NCBI GenBank assembly: GCA_902806335.1
Contig: CADCWG010000131.1
Location: 1 to 64,000 of the forward strand
Direction: 5' to 3'
From: an uncultured Thermomicrobiales bacterium
GTDB lineage: Bacteria > Chloroflexota > Chloroflexia > Thermomicrobiales > UBA6265
DNA length: 64,000 bases
Positions 35,950 through 44,300 of the stretch are shown here, one piece after another. The notes beneath the pieces are model-generated. The model worked only from the letters and a program-made list of their open reading frames with translations. It made no database searches and was not told the DNA's origin. The position numbers and the translations under genes were made by a program. The stretch's first letter is position 1. Each line of letters starts with the position of its first letter.

Positions 35950-36528
35950 TCAGACACGGCTCCACTGATCTGAGGGCAGCGACTCGATGTCCCGCGCTAC
36001 CACGGACAGGTCCTCGCCGAACTGGTGGCCGCCCTCGTCGAACGCGCGGACCGTCGCTTGCGGCAGCGCCCGCGCGTTGAGCGTAAGGTGGTCGAACGGC
36101 ACGGTCGCGTCGTCGCGGCAGTGGTAGAGGTAGACGGGCGTCCCCGCCGGGAGACGGGCGGCGAACCCGGGTGGCAGCGCCAGTTCCTCGTAGCCCTCGT
36201 ACCGCCAACCTTCCCCGCCCCAGAACGGACACGCGACCAGGAACGCGCCGGCGATGGCCTTCTCGTCGTCCCGTTCGCTCAGCCACTTCATGAGCACCGA
36301 CGCCCCGACCGAATGGCCGACGATCGCTACCGGTCCTGCCGCGTCGGCCAGTTCCTGCTCGATCTGTCGCCGCCACTGCTCGTAGGGCGCGTCGTCTTCG
36401 TCCGGCATCGCGGGATAGCGGACCTCGAAGCGCGACCCGAGGGAACGTCGGAGACTCTCGGCCAGCCGTTTGTCCTCGTCGTACGCGCCGCGCCCCGCGC
36501 CCTGGATGAACAGGACGTGCCCTGCCAT
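35950..36528 (-). CDS. Small alpha/beta hydrolase (RBBP9/YdeN-like)
   Basis: A 192-residue single-domain hydrolase of the serine-hydrolase/RBBP9 type. It begins HVLFIQGAGRGAYDEDKRLAE, has the nucleophile elbow VAIVGHSVGASVLM (G-H-S-V-G), the acid in LYHCRDDATVPFDHL and the catalytic His in FDEGGHQFGEDL. The substrate is unknown; such small enzymes act on short esters. The ATG at 36528 has GGGAGGC 3-6 bases upstream; an upstream GTG would add 24 residues. It stands alone, surrounded by non-coding sequence. Confidence 0.88.
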   Translation of the reverse strand: MAGHVLFIQGAGRGAYDEDKRLAESLRRSLGSRFEVRYPAMPDEDDAPYEQWRRQIEQELADAAGPVAIVGHSVGASVLMKWLSERDDEKAIAGAFLVACPFWGGEGWRYEGYEELALPPGFAARLPAGTPVYLYHCRDDATVPFDHLTLNARALPQATVRAFDEGGHQFGEDLSVVARDIESLPSDQWSRV

Positions 36529-36968
36529 GGCGCCTCCCTTCCGGTTCCACTTGAACCTGCTATGTCCGTCGTCGACGACCGAGACCAGCCGATCGCGCAC
36601 CAGGCGGACGAAGGCCGCGACATTCGCGCCGGCCGAGGTCGGGGCGGCCCTCCGTCGACGCGGGCCGGTCGCGGGAAGCCCGCGGCCCGGGCCAAGCGGT
36701 ATCCCGCGCCCCAGCGCCGGGACGGCTAGCTGGTGCCTCGCTCTGCCTGCGGCACATCGACGACGTCGAGGCAGATGCCGTGGATGGCCACGAACGTCCT
36801 CCCCTCGTCGGTCACGCCGGTCGGGTACGGCTGGCAGGTCGCGTTTCCACGGCTCAAGCCCAAGGAGTCCATGACGGGCTCTACCGTGGAGGTCCGGGCA
36901 CGAAGCTGGATGGGACCCCGCCAGGCGAAGCCCCGGTGGTGACGCGGATCTCGCCTACTCAGGTGAGT
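36529..36968. other. Stretch between the hydrolase and the large repeat-protein gene
   Basis: A plus-strand frame ending at 36729 and a minus-strand frame at 36726-36974 (82 codons) exist, but the first is the complement of the hydrolase gene for most of its length and the second begins inside a terminator hairpin without a ribosome-binding site. Neither matches a family I recognise. Confidence 0.4.
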
Positions 36969-37008
36969 CGGCAACGGCCCCGCCCCTGATGGGGCGGGGC
37001 CGTTGCCG
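36969..37008 (-). terminator. 18-bp perfect hairpin after the repeat-protein gene
   Basis: CGGCAACGGCCCCGCCCC (36969-36986) pairs with its exact complement at 36991-37008 around the loop TGAT, 25 bases after the stop of the minus-strand gene. No U-tract. Confidence 0.8.
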
Positions 37009-37032
37009 GATCTCGGTCGGATGCCTGAGGCG

Positions 37033-40000
37033 CTATGCCCCCTGGCGCGTGTACAGGTACAGGCCCGGGTCCCGGAAGTCGTCGCCCAGCAGCACGTCGG
37101 GCGTCTCCTGACCGACCGGACCGTAGAGGGTCACGAAGCCGTTCTCGGTGGTGCCGCGGGGCACCCAGACGGCGACGAGCACGTAGCGGGCGCCAAGCAG
37201 GACGAGATCGGGGTTGAGGCCGGCTTGCTCGGCCTGCTCCGCCACCTCGGCCGTGGGCTCGGTGATCTCGCCTTCGGGCACGTACTCGCCGATCACCTCG
37301 GCGTCGACGCGCTTGCCGTAGATCCGGTCCGGCTGGGTGCTCTCCGGGTCGGCGACGTTGAGGATCACGGTAACGCTCGAGTAGACGGAAGGCAGGAACG
37401 CCGCACCCCGGCTGTAGCGAACGTCTCCGGCGCTCACCTGCTGAGCGGTGATGCCGACCGAGAACTCGACCGTGAACGTCACGCCCGCCTCGTAGCGGAA
37501 GAGGAAAGGCTGACCGGCCGGCGCGTTCTCGACCCGCAGGATCAGCACCTCGTTCTGCGGCGCGGTGGAGCTGCTCAGCGCCGTGAACGCTCCCACACAC
37601 CCGACGCGGGTCAGCTCGCCGGCTTCCACAGGGTCGGTCACGATGGCCACCCGGTTGTATGACACACCGCCGAGCTGGATCCGCTGCGGCAGGTTGGCCG
37701 GGAACCCGTCCGCCGCGTACTCGCCGATGTCGCCGCCGCACGTCCGGATGGCCACGGTCGCGGCGGCGGCCGGCGGCGCGCCCGTCGGCAGTGTGATGAC
37801 GATCGCGGGGCCCTGCCGGCGCGGCGTTGCCGTCGGGCTGTCCGGCGCGGCGGTTGGCTGGTTGCCGTCGGCGGCGACAGGGGTCGCCGTGACGGGAGCG
37901 GACGTCGGCTCACCGCCCTGGCCCGGCGTGGTGGGCGCCTGGGTCGCGGCCGGCGCCTGAGTGGCGGCCGGCGCCTGAGTGGCGGCCGCTTGAGTCGCCG
38001 GGACCTGCGTCGCGGCCGTCGTCGCGGCCGGCTGTGTTGCAGTGGTCTGCGTCGCAGCCGCTTCACCGGTGGGCGCCGCCGGCGCCGTACCTTCACCGGT
38101 CGGGCAGTCCTCCGGCCCGTCCACGCCGATCACGTCGCGGAAGCCGTCCCGCTCGTGCTGCTCGTGGGCCGACACCGCGTTGCGGTTCACCTCGATGTAC
38201 TCGTAGCGGTTGGTCGCGGACCCGGTGACGTGGCAGATACCGACGCGGTCGTTGTCGTTCCCCGGCTCGGTGGTGGGCTGTTGGTCGGCGGCAACGGTTT
38301 CGGTCTCGGTCGCCGGGACGGATGTCTCCGTGGGCGCTAGGGTCGCCGTCGCCAGGACCGCGGTTACCGTCGGGGTTTCGGTGGGCACGGCCGTCTCGGT
38401 TGGCGCCTCGGTGGGCACCGCCGTCTCGGTCGGCGCCTCCGTCGGTACCGGGGTCTCGGTCGGCGCCTCGGTCGGGACGGGGGTCTCCGTGGGCACCGGC
38501 GTCTCCGTCGGAGCCGGGGTGGGTGACGCGGTGGGTTCCGGCGTCTCCGTGGGAACGGGGGTCTCGGTGGGCGCCGGAGTAGGCGACGCGGTCGGTTCCG
38601 GCGTGGCCGTCTCCGTCGGTTCCGGCGTGGCCGTCTCCGTCGGAGCTGGGGTCTCGGTCGGCTCTGGCGTCGCGGTCTCGGTTGGCGCGGGCGTCTCTGT
38701 GGGCGCCGGGGTCTCCGTAGGCGCGGCCGTCTCGGTCGGGATCGCGGTAGCCGTGGCAGCCACGGTCGGCGACGCTGCCTCGGTCGGCTCGACCCCGCCG
38801 GTCACCGCGAATCGGAGCACCAGCGTATCGATCCGGACGAACACCTCGGTGAAGGGCGGCTCGGCAGTCCCGGGGTCGGCGAAGACCGGGAACGGACCAG
38901 CGCAGCCGACCTTCGTCAGCCCTTCGGGGTCGACCTGCCCCGTCACGTCGTTGTCGAACGTCAGCGTCTGGTCGCCGAAGGGGACGTCCCCGCCGAGCTG
39001 GGGCGGGACGTTGTCGGCACCAAGCTGCACAAAGCGGAGCAGGCCGTCGGGCACGGCCGCAAACAGCTCGGGGTAGGGCTCTGCCGTGCCCTGGTCCGCG
39101 AAGACGGACGCTTCCTCGCCGTTCAGGTTGATGGTGAAGTTGATCTGCTCCAGGTTGTCCTCGGTGAGGTCGGGTTCCAGCCCCGCGAACCCGTAGGTCG
39201 CGCCCTGGATCTGGAGCTGGCTCTGGTTGAAGACGATCCCGGCCGCTTCGGCCAGACATGCCTCGTCGGTCCCCACCTGCGTGGGGAGATACCGGGCGAC
39301 CGGCCCGGTTCCGACGACGGCGAACACCCGATCGGGACCGGAGCCGGCGCCGTAGAGGGTGGCGTCGCCGTCGCTGCCAATCTCGGAGAGGGCACCGGCG
39401 TCGATCGGCAGGGCGCGATCAAAGACGTACTGCTCGTCATTGGCGGTCACCGAGACCGGGTACCCCTCGGGCAGCCCGGGCGCCACCGCCGCGCCGGATT
39501 CGTCCGGAGCTTCCGTTGCGTCGGCGGCCTCGGTCGGCGTCTCCGCGGTCGGTGATTCGTCGTCGCCGTCCTGCTCCGTCGCCTCGCCGGTCGCCTCGGC
39601 GGTCTCGTCGCCTTCCTCGGTCGCGGCCGCTGTGCCCTCCTCAGTCGCGGCCTCCGTGCCTTCCTCGGTCGCCTCGGTGCCCGCTTCCGTGGCCTGGGCG
39701 TCGGCTTCCTCCCCGGCGGGAGCATCGGACGCCGTCAGCTGGACGGCGGCGTCGTTGGCGACGAGCACGGTCACCTGCGTGAACGGCCCGTCTTCCTCTC
39801 CGTCGGGGGCGTAGGCCGCGAAGGGGCCGGCACAGCCGACCTTCGTCAGACCGGCGGTGTCGACATCGGCTGTCTGGGCTCCGGAGAGGACCTGGTCGCC
39901 GAACGGAACGTCGCCGGCCAGGGCGGTCGGGACACCGTCGTCAACCAACACGAACCGGTACAGTCCGGCGGGTACCTCGGTAAAGAGTTCGGCCGGCTGG

Positions 40001-40536
40001 CCCCCGGCGTCCGCCTCGATGAAGATCGTGGCCGGGTCGGCACCGAGCTGCCCCGTGCCGGCTTCGGTCAGGATGTCGGTCGTCAGGTCCGGCTCGATGC
40101 CGGCGAAGGCGTACGACGCTTGGCCACCTTCGGCCGTGTCCAACGAGAGGAGCGCGAGGTCGATCTCGTCGGCGGGACAGGGGTTGTCGGGCGCGCCGAC
40201 GTTCGTGGGCAGATACCGGCCGAGTTCATCCTCGGATCGGTTGGGGACCGACACCAGGACCCGCTCGAAGCCGCCCGCCGGCGCCGCGTAGATCTGGACT
40301 TCTCCGTCCCGCTGGAGGACCTCCAGGTCCTGGCGCTCGCCCGGCACGACCCGGTCGAAGATGTACTGGGTGTCGTCGACCGTGACGGCCGGCGGATAGT
40401 CCTGCCCCCCCTGGCCCCGACCCTGGGCGACTGACACGGCCGCCGCCGGCCCGGCGGCGCCGGCCACGAGCGATCCAAGGAGGGCCACGACCGCCATCAG
40501 GCGCGGCACCCCAGCCTTACCGGTTCCCATCGCCAT
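37033..40536 (-). CDS. Large secreted repeat protein with Thr/Pro/Glu-rich linkers
   Basis: An 1167-residue protein with a signal peptide (LMAVVALLGSLVAGAAGPAAA). Two tandem repeats of about 230 residues share YxxxVTxxDxQYxFDR, RYLPTxVG, YxFAGxEPDLT, GDVPFGDQ and GLTKVGCAGPF; an acidic Glu/Thr/Ala linker lies between them. Then come about 200 residues of (T)ETP/APTETP repeats, a conserved-looking module ICHVTGSATNRYEYIEVN to SAHEQHERDGF (about 50 residues, Cys- and His-containing), an Ala/Thr/Gln/Pro-rich spacer, and a shorter third repeat-like unit (YNRVAIVT to LTRVGCVGAF). No cell-wall sorting signal or C-terminal membrane helix is seen. Probably an extracellular or surface protein; function unknown. 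The ATG at 40536 has GGAGGGG 6 bases upstream. Divergent from the VWA gene. Confidence 0.85.
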   Translation of the reverse strand: MAMGTGKAGVPRLMAVVALLGSLVAGAAGPAAAVSVAQGRGQGGQDYPPAVTVDDTQYIFDRVVPGERQDLEVLQRDGEVQIYAAPAGGFERVLVSVPNRSEDELGRYLPTNVGAPDNPCPADEIDLALLSLDTAEGGQASYAFAGIEPDLTTDILTEAGTGQLGADPATIFIEADAGGQPAELFTEVPAGLYRFVLVDDGVPTALAGDVPFGDQVLSGAQTADVDTAGLTKVGCAGPFAAYAPDGEEDGPFTQVTVLVANDAAVQLTASDAPAGEEADAQATEAGTEATEEGTEAATEEGTAAATEEGDETAEATGEATEQDGDDESPTAETPTEAADATEAPDESGAAVAPGLPEGYPVSVTANDEQYVFDRALPIDAGALSEIGSDGDATLYGAGSGPDRVFAVVGTGPVARYLPTQVGTDEACLAEAAGIVFNQSQLQIQGATYGFAGLEPDLTEDNLEQINFTINLNGEEASVFADQGTAEPYPELFAAVPDGLLRFVQLGADNVPPQLGGDVPFGDQTLTFDNDVTGQVDPEGLTKVGCAGPFPVFADPGTAEPPFTEVFVRIDTLVLRFAVTGGVEPTEAASPTVAATATAIPTETAAPTETPAPTETPAPTETATPEPTETPAPTETATPEPTETATPEPTASPTPAPTETPVPTETPEPTASPTPAPTETPVPTETPVPTEAPTETPVPTEAPTETAVPTEAPTETAVPTETPTVTAVLATATLAPTETSVPATETETVAADQQPTTEPGNDNDRVGICHVTGSATNRYEYIEVNRNAVSAHEQHERDGFRDVIGVDGPEDCPTGEGTAPAAPTGEAAATQTTATQPAATTAATQVPATQAAATQAPAATQAPAATQAPTTPGQGGEPTSAPVTATPVAADGNQPTAAPDSPTATPRRQGPAIVITLPTGAPPAAAATVAIRTCGGDIGEYAADGFPANLPQRIQLGGVSYNRVAIVTDPVEAGELTRVGCVGAFTALSSSTAPQNEVLILRVENAPAGQPFLFRYEAGVTFTVEFSVGITAQQVSAGDVRYSRGAAFLPSVYSSVTVILNVADPESTQPDRIYGKRVDAEVIGEYVPEGEITEPTAEVAEQAEQAGLNPDLVLLGARYVLVAVWVPRGTTENGFVTLYGPVGQETPDVLLGDDFRDPGLYLYTRQGA
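38380..38745 (-). repeat. Low-complexity DNA encoding Thr-Glu-Thr-Pro repeats
   Basis: Imperfect short repeats, mostly multiples of 12-18 bases, encode PTETP, VPTEAPTE and EPTAS units inside the repeat-protein gene. Copy number in such a tract is likely to vary between strains and is prone to assembly error. Confidence 0.7.
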
Positions 40537-40935
40537 CGATGTCCCCTCCGATGTCCCCGGCCTTCGCCACGCTGCCGGCGTCAGCCCCAACCCGCTCCGC
40601 CGCGGTCCCAGGCGTCGAGGAAACCACGCTCCCCACCGCCACCGACCGCTGCCGCTCCCACCCCGAGCGAGGTGCCAAGATGGGGGAGCGTCACGGGCCG
40701 GTGTTGACGTCGCCACGATGAGCATTTTGCGCGCCATACGCAACCGGTGTCGCTGTGGAGGAATGTCAAATCAATTCGTAGTCGCCAGGGAGGAGGTGAG
40801 GCGAGGGCCATCGGGGCACGCTTCGTGCTCGCCGCGGTCCGCCGAGGCACCCGCGACTGAGAGCGTCGCGAGCTCGGTGCTGGCCGCCACCGGGCCGACG
40901 CCGGTCCGGACGTTCGGGACTCAGGGGGGAACTCG
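40537..40935. other. Divergent control region between repeat-protein and VWA genes
   Basis: Holds the 5' ends of two secreted-protein genes. It contains a less GC-rich patch at 40718-40790 with TTGACG on the plus strand and TTGACA on the minus strand (40769-40764), but neither has a good -10 at 16-18 bases. No gene is seen. Confidence 0.4.
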
Positions 40936-42204
40936 ATGGCAAGACCGTCACGGCCACTCGCGTCAGCGTCACGACTGATCGCGCTGACCCTGCTGCTGGC
41001 GATCGTCGGGGCCGCGTTCGGGCTCCGCGCGCCGGCGGCAGACGCTCAGGAACCCGCCGCGAACGCTCAGCCCGCCGGCCAGTCCGTGAACGTGGAGTTG
41101 ATCCTCGACTCTTCAGGTTCGATGGCCGGCCCGGTCGCTCCCGGCCAGCCGCGCAGGATCGACGCGGCGAAGCAGGTCCTGAACGAGGTCGTCGAAGTCA
41201 TCCCCGAAGACCGGCCCGAGCTCAACGTCGGGTTCCGCGTCTTCGGCCTCGGCACCAACACCGAGGCCGGCCGAGCGGAGAGTTGCCAGACCTCCGAGCT
41301 CCGTCTCCCCATCGAGGGCGTGAACAAGGAAGGGCTTCGCGACCAAGTCGCGCAGTACCAGCCCGCCGGCTGGACGCCGATCGCACTCTCCCTCCAGCGG
41401 GCGGCCGAGGACTTCGAAGCATTTCCGGCCGAGGAAGGCGTCACGAACGCCGTGATCCTGGTCACCGACGGCCTCGAGACGTGCTCGGCCGACGTCGACG
41501 ATCAGGAAGCGAACAACCGTGCCGCCTGCGACGCCGCCCAGGCGCTCGCCGACAGCCCGGGCTCCCCCACGGTCTACGTGATCGGCCTTGGGCTGAACCA
41601 GGACGAGCTCGAAGTCACCCGCTGCATCGCCGACCTGACCGGCGGCCAGCTCCTCGGCGCCCTGAGCGTGGAGGAACTCCGCGTCGCGCTCTTCACGTTC
41701 CTGGAGCAGGTCCAGGTCGTCGCGACGACCGGCTCGTTCGAGGTCGAGTCGATCGGCGGTCTCTTCCCGGCCGTGACGCTCGTCGGCGGCACCGGCGCGA
41801 CCGACGCCAATCCGCAGGGTGAAGAGATCCGGTTCCAGATCGACCCCGCGACCGGCATCAACCGGATCGACGACATCCCGGTTGGCGTCTACGAGGCCAG
41901 CTTCCCCTACCCGAGCGGCGAAGTTAAGACCCTGAGCATCAATATCGAAGCCAACCGCCTGACCACCCTCCGCGGCAGCATCCTGATGCTCCCGCAGGGG
42001 ACCGGCGAGATCTACGCGATCCGCGACCAGGCCGGCGTCCTGGTTTGGCAGGATCAGCTGGAGCAGGGCACCAAGATCTGGGTGCTACCCGACCAGTACT
42101 CGATCGACATCCTCGAGGTGGTCGGGACCCCGATCCTCCTCTACGCGAGGGTCCAGACCCTCCCGGGCCAGACGACGACCATCGAGGTGTTCGTCTCCGG
42201 CTAA
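40936..42204 (+). CDS. Secreted von Willebrand factor A domain protein
   Basis: A 422-residue protein with a signal peptide (LIALTLLLAIVGAAFGLRAPAADA). The VWA domain (about 50-260) has the MIDAS motif LILDSSGSM, a Thr in the loop AGWTPIALSLQ and the acidic VTDGLETCSAD, so divalent-metal-dependent ligand binding should work; Cys residues in ESCQTSE, ETCS, RAACDAA and TRCIAD suggest disulfides. The C-terminal half is a beta-rich region (SIGGLFPAVTLVGGTG to YARVQTLPGQTTTIEVFVSG) with no membrane anchor. The ATG has GGGGGGAA 6 bases upstream. It is divergent from the large repeat protein, and the two may act together outside the cell (inference). A hairpin follows. Confidence 0.87.
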   Translation: MARPSRPLASASRLIALTLLLAIVGAAFGLRAPAADAQEPAANAQPAGQSVNVELILDSSGSMAGPVAPGQPRRIDAAKQVLNEVVEVIPEDRPELNVGFRVFGLGTNTEAGRAESCQTSELRLPIEGVNKEGLRDQVAQYQPAGWTPIALSLQRAAEDFEAFPAEEGVTNAVILVTDGLETCSADVDDQEANNRAACDAAQALADSPGSPTVYVIGLGLNQDELEVTRCIADLTGGQLLGALSVEELRVALFTFLEQVQVVATTGSFEVESIGGLFPAVTLVGGTGATDANPQGEEIRFQIDPATGINRIDDIPVGVYEASFPYPSGEVKTLSINIEANRLTTLRGSILMLPQGTGEIYAIRDQAGVLVWQDQLEQGTKIWVLPDQYSIDILEVVGTPILLYARVQTLPGQTTTIEVFVSG

Positions 42205-42256
42205 CGCGCGGCTGGCGGCGCGGCATCTGTCGCGCCGCCCCAACCTGACCGACGCG

Positions 42257-42295
42257 CGGCGGCGGGGCACGGCGTGATGCCGTGCCCCGCCGTCG
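42257..42295 (+). terminator. 17-bp hairpin after the VWA gene
   Basis: Bases 42257-42273 pair with 42279-42295 around the loop GTGAT, with a single G-U pair. It lies 53 bases after the stop; no U-tract follows. Confidence 0.7.
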
Positions 42296-42328
42296 GTCTC
42301 AGCCCATCAGACGACGAGGCAGGCCGCC

Positions 42329-43105
42329 ATGGGCGTCATCGGGATCACGACGAACACGTCCGACACGAGTGCGGATGAGCCGCCTGTCTGGGTGGATATC
42401 CTTGAGCCCGGTCTGGATCTGGTCTTCGTCGGCTTCAACCCCTCGCTCGTGGCCTGGCGCACCGGCCACTACTACGCGAACCCCGGCAACCGCTTCTACC
42501 ATCTCCTCTGGGAGAGCGGACTGACGCCACGCCTGCTTGGCCCCGCCGAGGACCGAACGCTTCCCGCCTACGGGATCGGCGTGACCGACCTTGTCGGCCG
42601 CCCCTCCGCAGGCATCGACGACCTGCCCCGAGAGGAGTTCGTGGCCGGAGCGAACCCGACACTCGCTCGGCTGCGGGCCGCGGCTCCCCGCGCCGTCTGC
42701 TGCAACGGCCTCGGGGTCCACCGTGCCCTCGTCGGTCGGTCCGCCAGCGGCCTCGGGCGGCAACCGCACGGTCTCCCCGACCTGCCATCGGCCGCGCTGT
42801 TCGTGGTTCCGTCCTCCAGTGGGCGATGCAACGGCCGCGCCGCGGAGCGCCTGCTCGCGTGGCGGGACGTGGCGGCTTTCCTCGGTCGCCACCCTGCTCC
42901 GGAGATCGTCGCGAGCGGCAGGGCCATGGCACGAGGTCGTGTGGGAGCCGATGGCTCGCCCCACCTGGGTCGGTTGCGCGGCCCTGGTCAGGGTGCCATC
43001 CTCCCCGAATACCAGACCGGGCCGGACGGCGATCCGTCCGGCCCGTCGCACGCCTATCACGGCCGGCGCCAGCGCCGAGCGGAGGGTCCTTCTCGTGGTC
43101 TCTAA
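42329..43105 (+). CDS. mug: TDG/Mug-type mismatch-specific uracil-DNA glycosylase with an extra C-terminal tail
   Basis: Excises uracil or thymine opposite guanine. The core (about 20-190) resembles human TDG more than E. coli Mug: catalytic motif VFVGFNPSLVAWRTGHYYAN with PGNRFYHLLWESGL, YGIGVTDLVGRPSAGIDDLP, and the DNA-insertion motif VVPSSSGRCNG (compare MPSSSARC in TDG). The Asn in GFNPS is the expected catalytic residue. After AWRDVAAFLGR come about 65 residues rich in Gly, Arg and Pro that contain a strong DNA hairpin and run 11 bases into the next gene; this tail is unlike the family and may come from loss of the original stop. No ribosome-binding site is evident at the ATG. Confidence 0.85.
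   Translation: MGVIGITTNTSDTSADEPPVWVDILEPGLDLVFVGFNPSLVAWRTGHYYANPGNRFYHLLWESGLTPRLLGPAEDRTLPAYGIGVTDLVGRPSAGIDDLPREEFVAGANPTLARLRAAAPRAVCCNGLGVHRALVGRSASGLGRQPHGLPDLPSAALFVVPSSSGRCNGRAAERLLAWRDVAAFLGRHPAPEIVASGRAMARGRVGADGSPHLGRLRGPGQGAILPEYQTGPDGDPSGPSHAYHGRRQRRAEGPSRGL
43018..43045 (+). terminator. 12-bp perfect hairpin inside the 3' end of the mug frame
   Basis: CGGGCCGGACGG (43018-43029) pairs with CCGTCCGGCCCG (43034-43045) around the loop CGAT, 49 bases before the next gene's GTG. Its position suggests a terminator that ended the mug unit before the present stop at 43105. Confidence 0.5.
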
Positions 43106-44234
43106 TCCAACCGCGTCCGCACAGGATGCCGCCTCGGACGCCGCGTCGAACGACGGCAAGCTCCGCGTCGGTGTCATCGGCTGCGGCGCCGGCGTCTTCC
43201 ACCTCGAGGGATACCAGGAAGAGCCTCGCGCGAAGGTGGTCGCCCTCGCCGGGCTCGACACCGATCGCTGCCAGTCGCTCTCGGCCCGCTTCGACATCCC
43301 GGCCGTCTACCGCGAGTACCAGGAGTTGCTCGCCGACCCTTCGATCGACGCCGTCAGCGTCGCGGTCCCCAACCACCTCCACCTTCCGGTCGTCACCGCG
43401 GCGGTCGAGGCCGGCAAGCACGTCCTTGTCGAGAAGCCGCTGGCCCGGACTGCCGCCGAGGGCGAGCAGATGGTCGCCGCCGCGCGCAAGGCGGAGCGGA
43501 TCCTCGCCATCTGCTTCAACCGCCGCTACCGGCACGACGTCCAGCTTGTCCACGACCAGATCCAGGCGGGCGGCTTCGGGCGGATCTACTACGCCAAGGC
43601 GTTCTGGATGCGCCGGAGCGGGATCCCCGGCCTCGGCACCTGGTTCACCCGGAAGGAGCAGGCCGGCGGCGGTCCGCTGATCGACCTCGGGGTCCATGTC
43701 CTCGACATGGCGCTCTGGGCGATGGGGAATCCCGAGGTGACCGCCGTCAGCGCGGCGACCTTCGCCGAGATCGGGACCCAGGGCAAGGGCAACTGGCCGG
43801 GACGGGTCTCACGCCAGGCGGTCGGGCTGGAATACGAAGTCGAGGACCTCGCGACGGCGTTCATCCGGATGGCCGACGGCGCCGTGCTCCACCTCGAGAC
43901 GAGCTGGGCCGCCTACACCGGCGCCGGCGACGACTTCGGGATCACCCTGATGGGAAGCCAGGGTGGCGCGGAGATCTTCTCCAAGGATTACGCGCTAACC
44001 GGCACCCTGAAGACGTTCGGCGACTTCCAGGGGGTGGCGGTCGACGGCGCGCCGCGGCTGGTCAAGCTGAACGGCCACGCGGAGGTCATCAAGCGATTCG
44101 TGACCAGCATCCTGGAGGGCGGTCCCGTCAGCCCGAGCGGCGAGGAGGGCGTCGACCGCGCCCGCCTCGTCGACGCCATCTACCGTTCGGCGGAACTCGG
44201 CCGCGAGATCCAGATCTCGGAACTGACCGTCTAG
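43095..44234 (+). CDS. Gfo/Idh/MocA family oxidoreductase
   Basis: NAD(P)-dependent oxidoreductase of 379 residues acting on a sugar, inositol or related polyol. The N-terminal Rossmann domain has LRVGVIGCGAGVFHLEGYQ, AVSVAVPNHLHLPVVTAAVEAGKHVLVEKPLA (the EKP motif with its catalytic Lys) and ICFNRRYRHD; the C-terminal domain has GGGPLIDLGVHVLDMALWAMG with the conserved Asp and His. The GTG at 43095 has GGAGGG 8 bases upstream. It heads a unit with the ThuA-like gene 66 bases later; this pairing is common in Chloroflexota and Planctomycetota sugar-utilisation loci. The substrate is unknown. Confidence 0.9.
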   Translation: MVSNPTASAQDAASDAASNDGKLRVGVIGCGAGVFHLEGYQEEPRAKVVALAGLDTDRCQSLSARFDIPAVYREYQELLADPSIDAVSVAVPNHLHLPVVTAAVEAGKHVLVEKPLARTAAEGEQMVAAARKAERILAICFNRRYRHDVQLVHDQIQAGGFGRIYYAKAFWMRRSGIPGLGTWFTRKEQAGGGPLIDLGVHVLDMALWAMGNPEVTAVSAATFAEIGTQGKGNWPGRVSRQAVGLEYEVEDLATAFIRMADGAVLHLETSWAAYTGAGDDFGITLMGSQGGAEIFSKDYALTGTLKTFGDFQGVAVDGAPRLVKLNGHAEVIKRFVTSILEGGPVSPSGEEGVDRARLVDAIYRSAELGREIQISELTV

Positions 44235-44300
44235 GCGACGGTCGGACCGGACGACCAAGGGAGTGCCCATCCCACTCCCCCAGCAGGAACGGAGTTCCCC

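Noticed and set aside
35461..35973. 170-codon frame on the plus strand
   Set aside because: Composition is Arg/Ser/Pro/Cys-rich, without hydrophobic core, domain or ribosome-binding site, and it overlaps the 3' end of the hydrolase gene.
36726..36974. 82-codon frame on the minus strand between the hydrolase and the repeat-protein gene
   Set aside because: Its start lies inside an 18-bp terminator hairpin, no ribosome-binding site is present, and the residues match no family I know.
38380..38745. Short regular repeats that might be a CRISPR array or a minisatellite outside genes
   Set aside because: Units are 12-18 bases without unique spacers and encode in-frame TETP repeats within a protein gene.
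40700..40790. TTGACG/TTGACA words as divergent promoters for the repeat-protein and VWA genes
   Set aside because: No acceptable -10 element is found 15-19 bases downstream of either.
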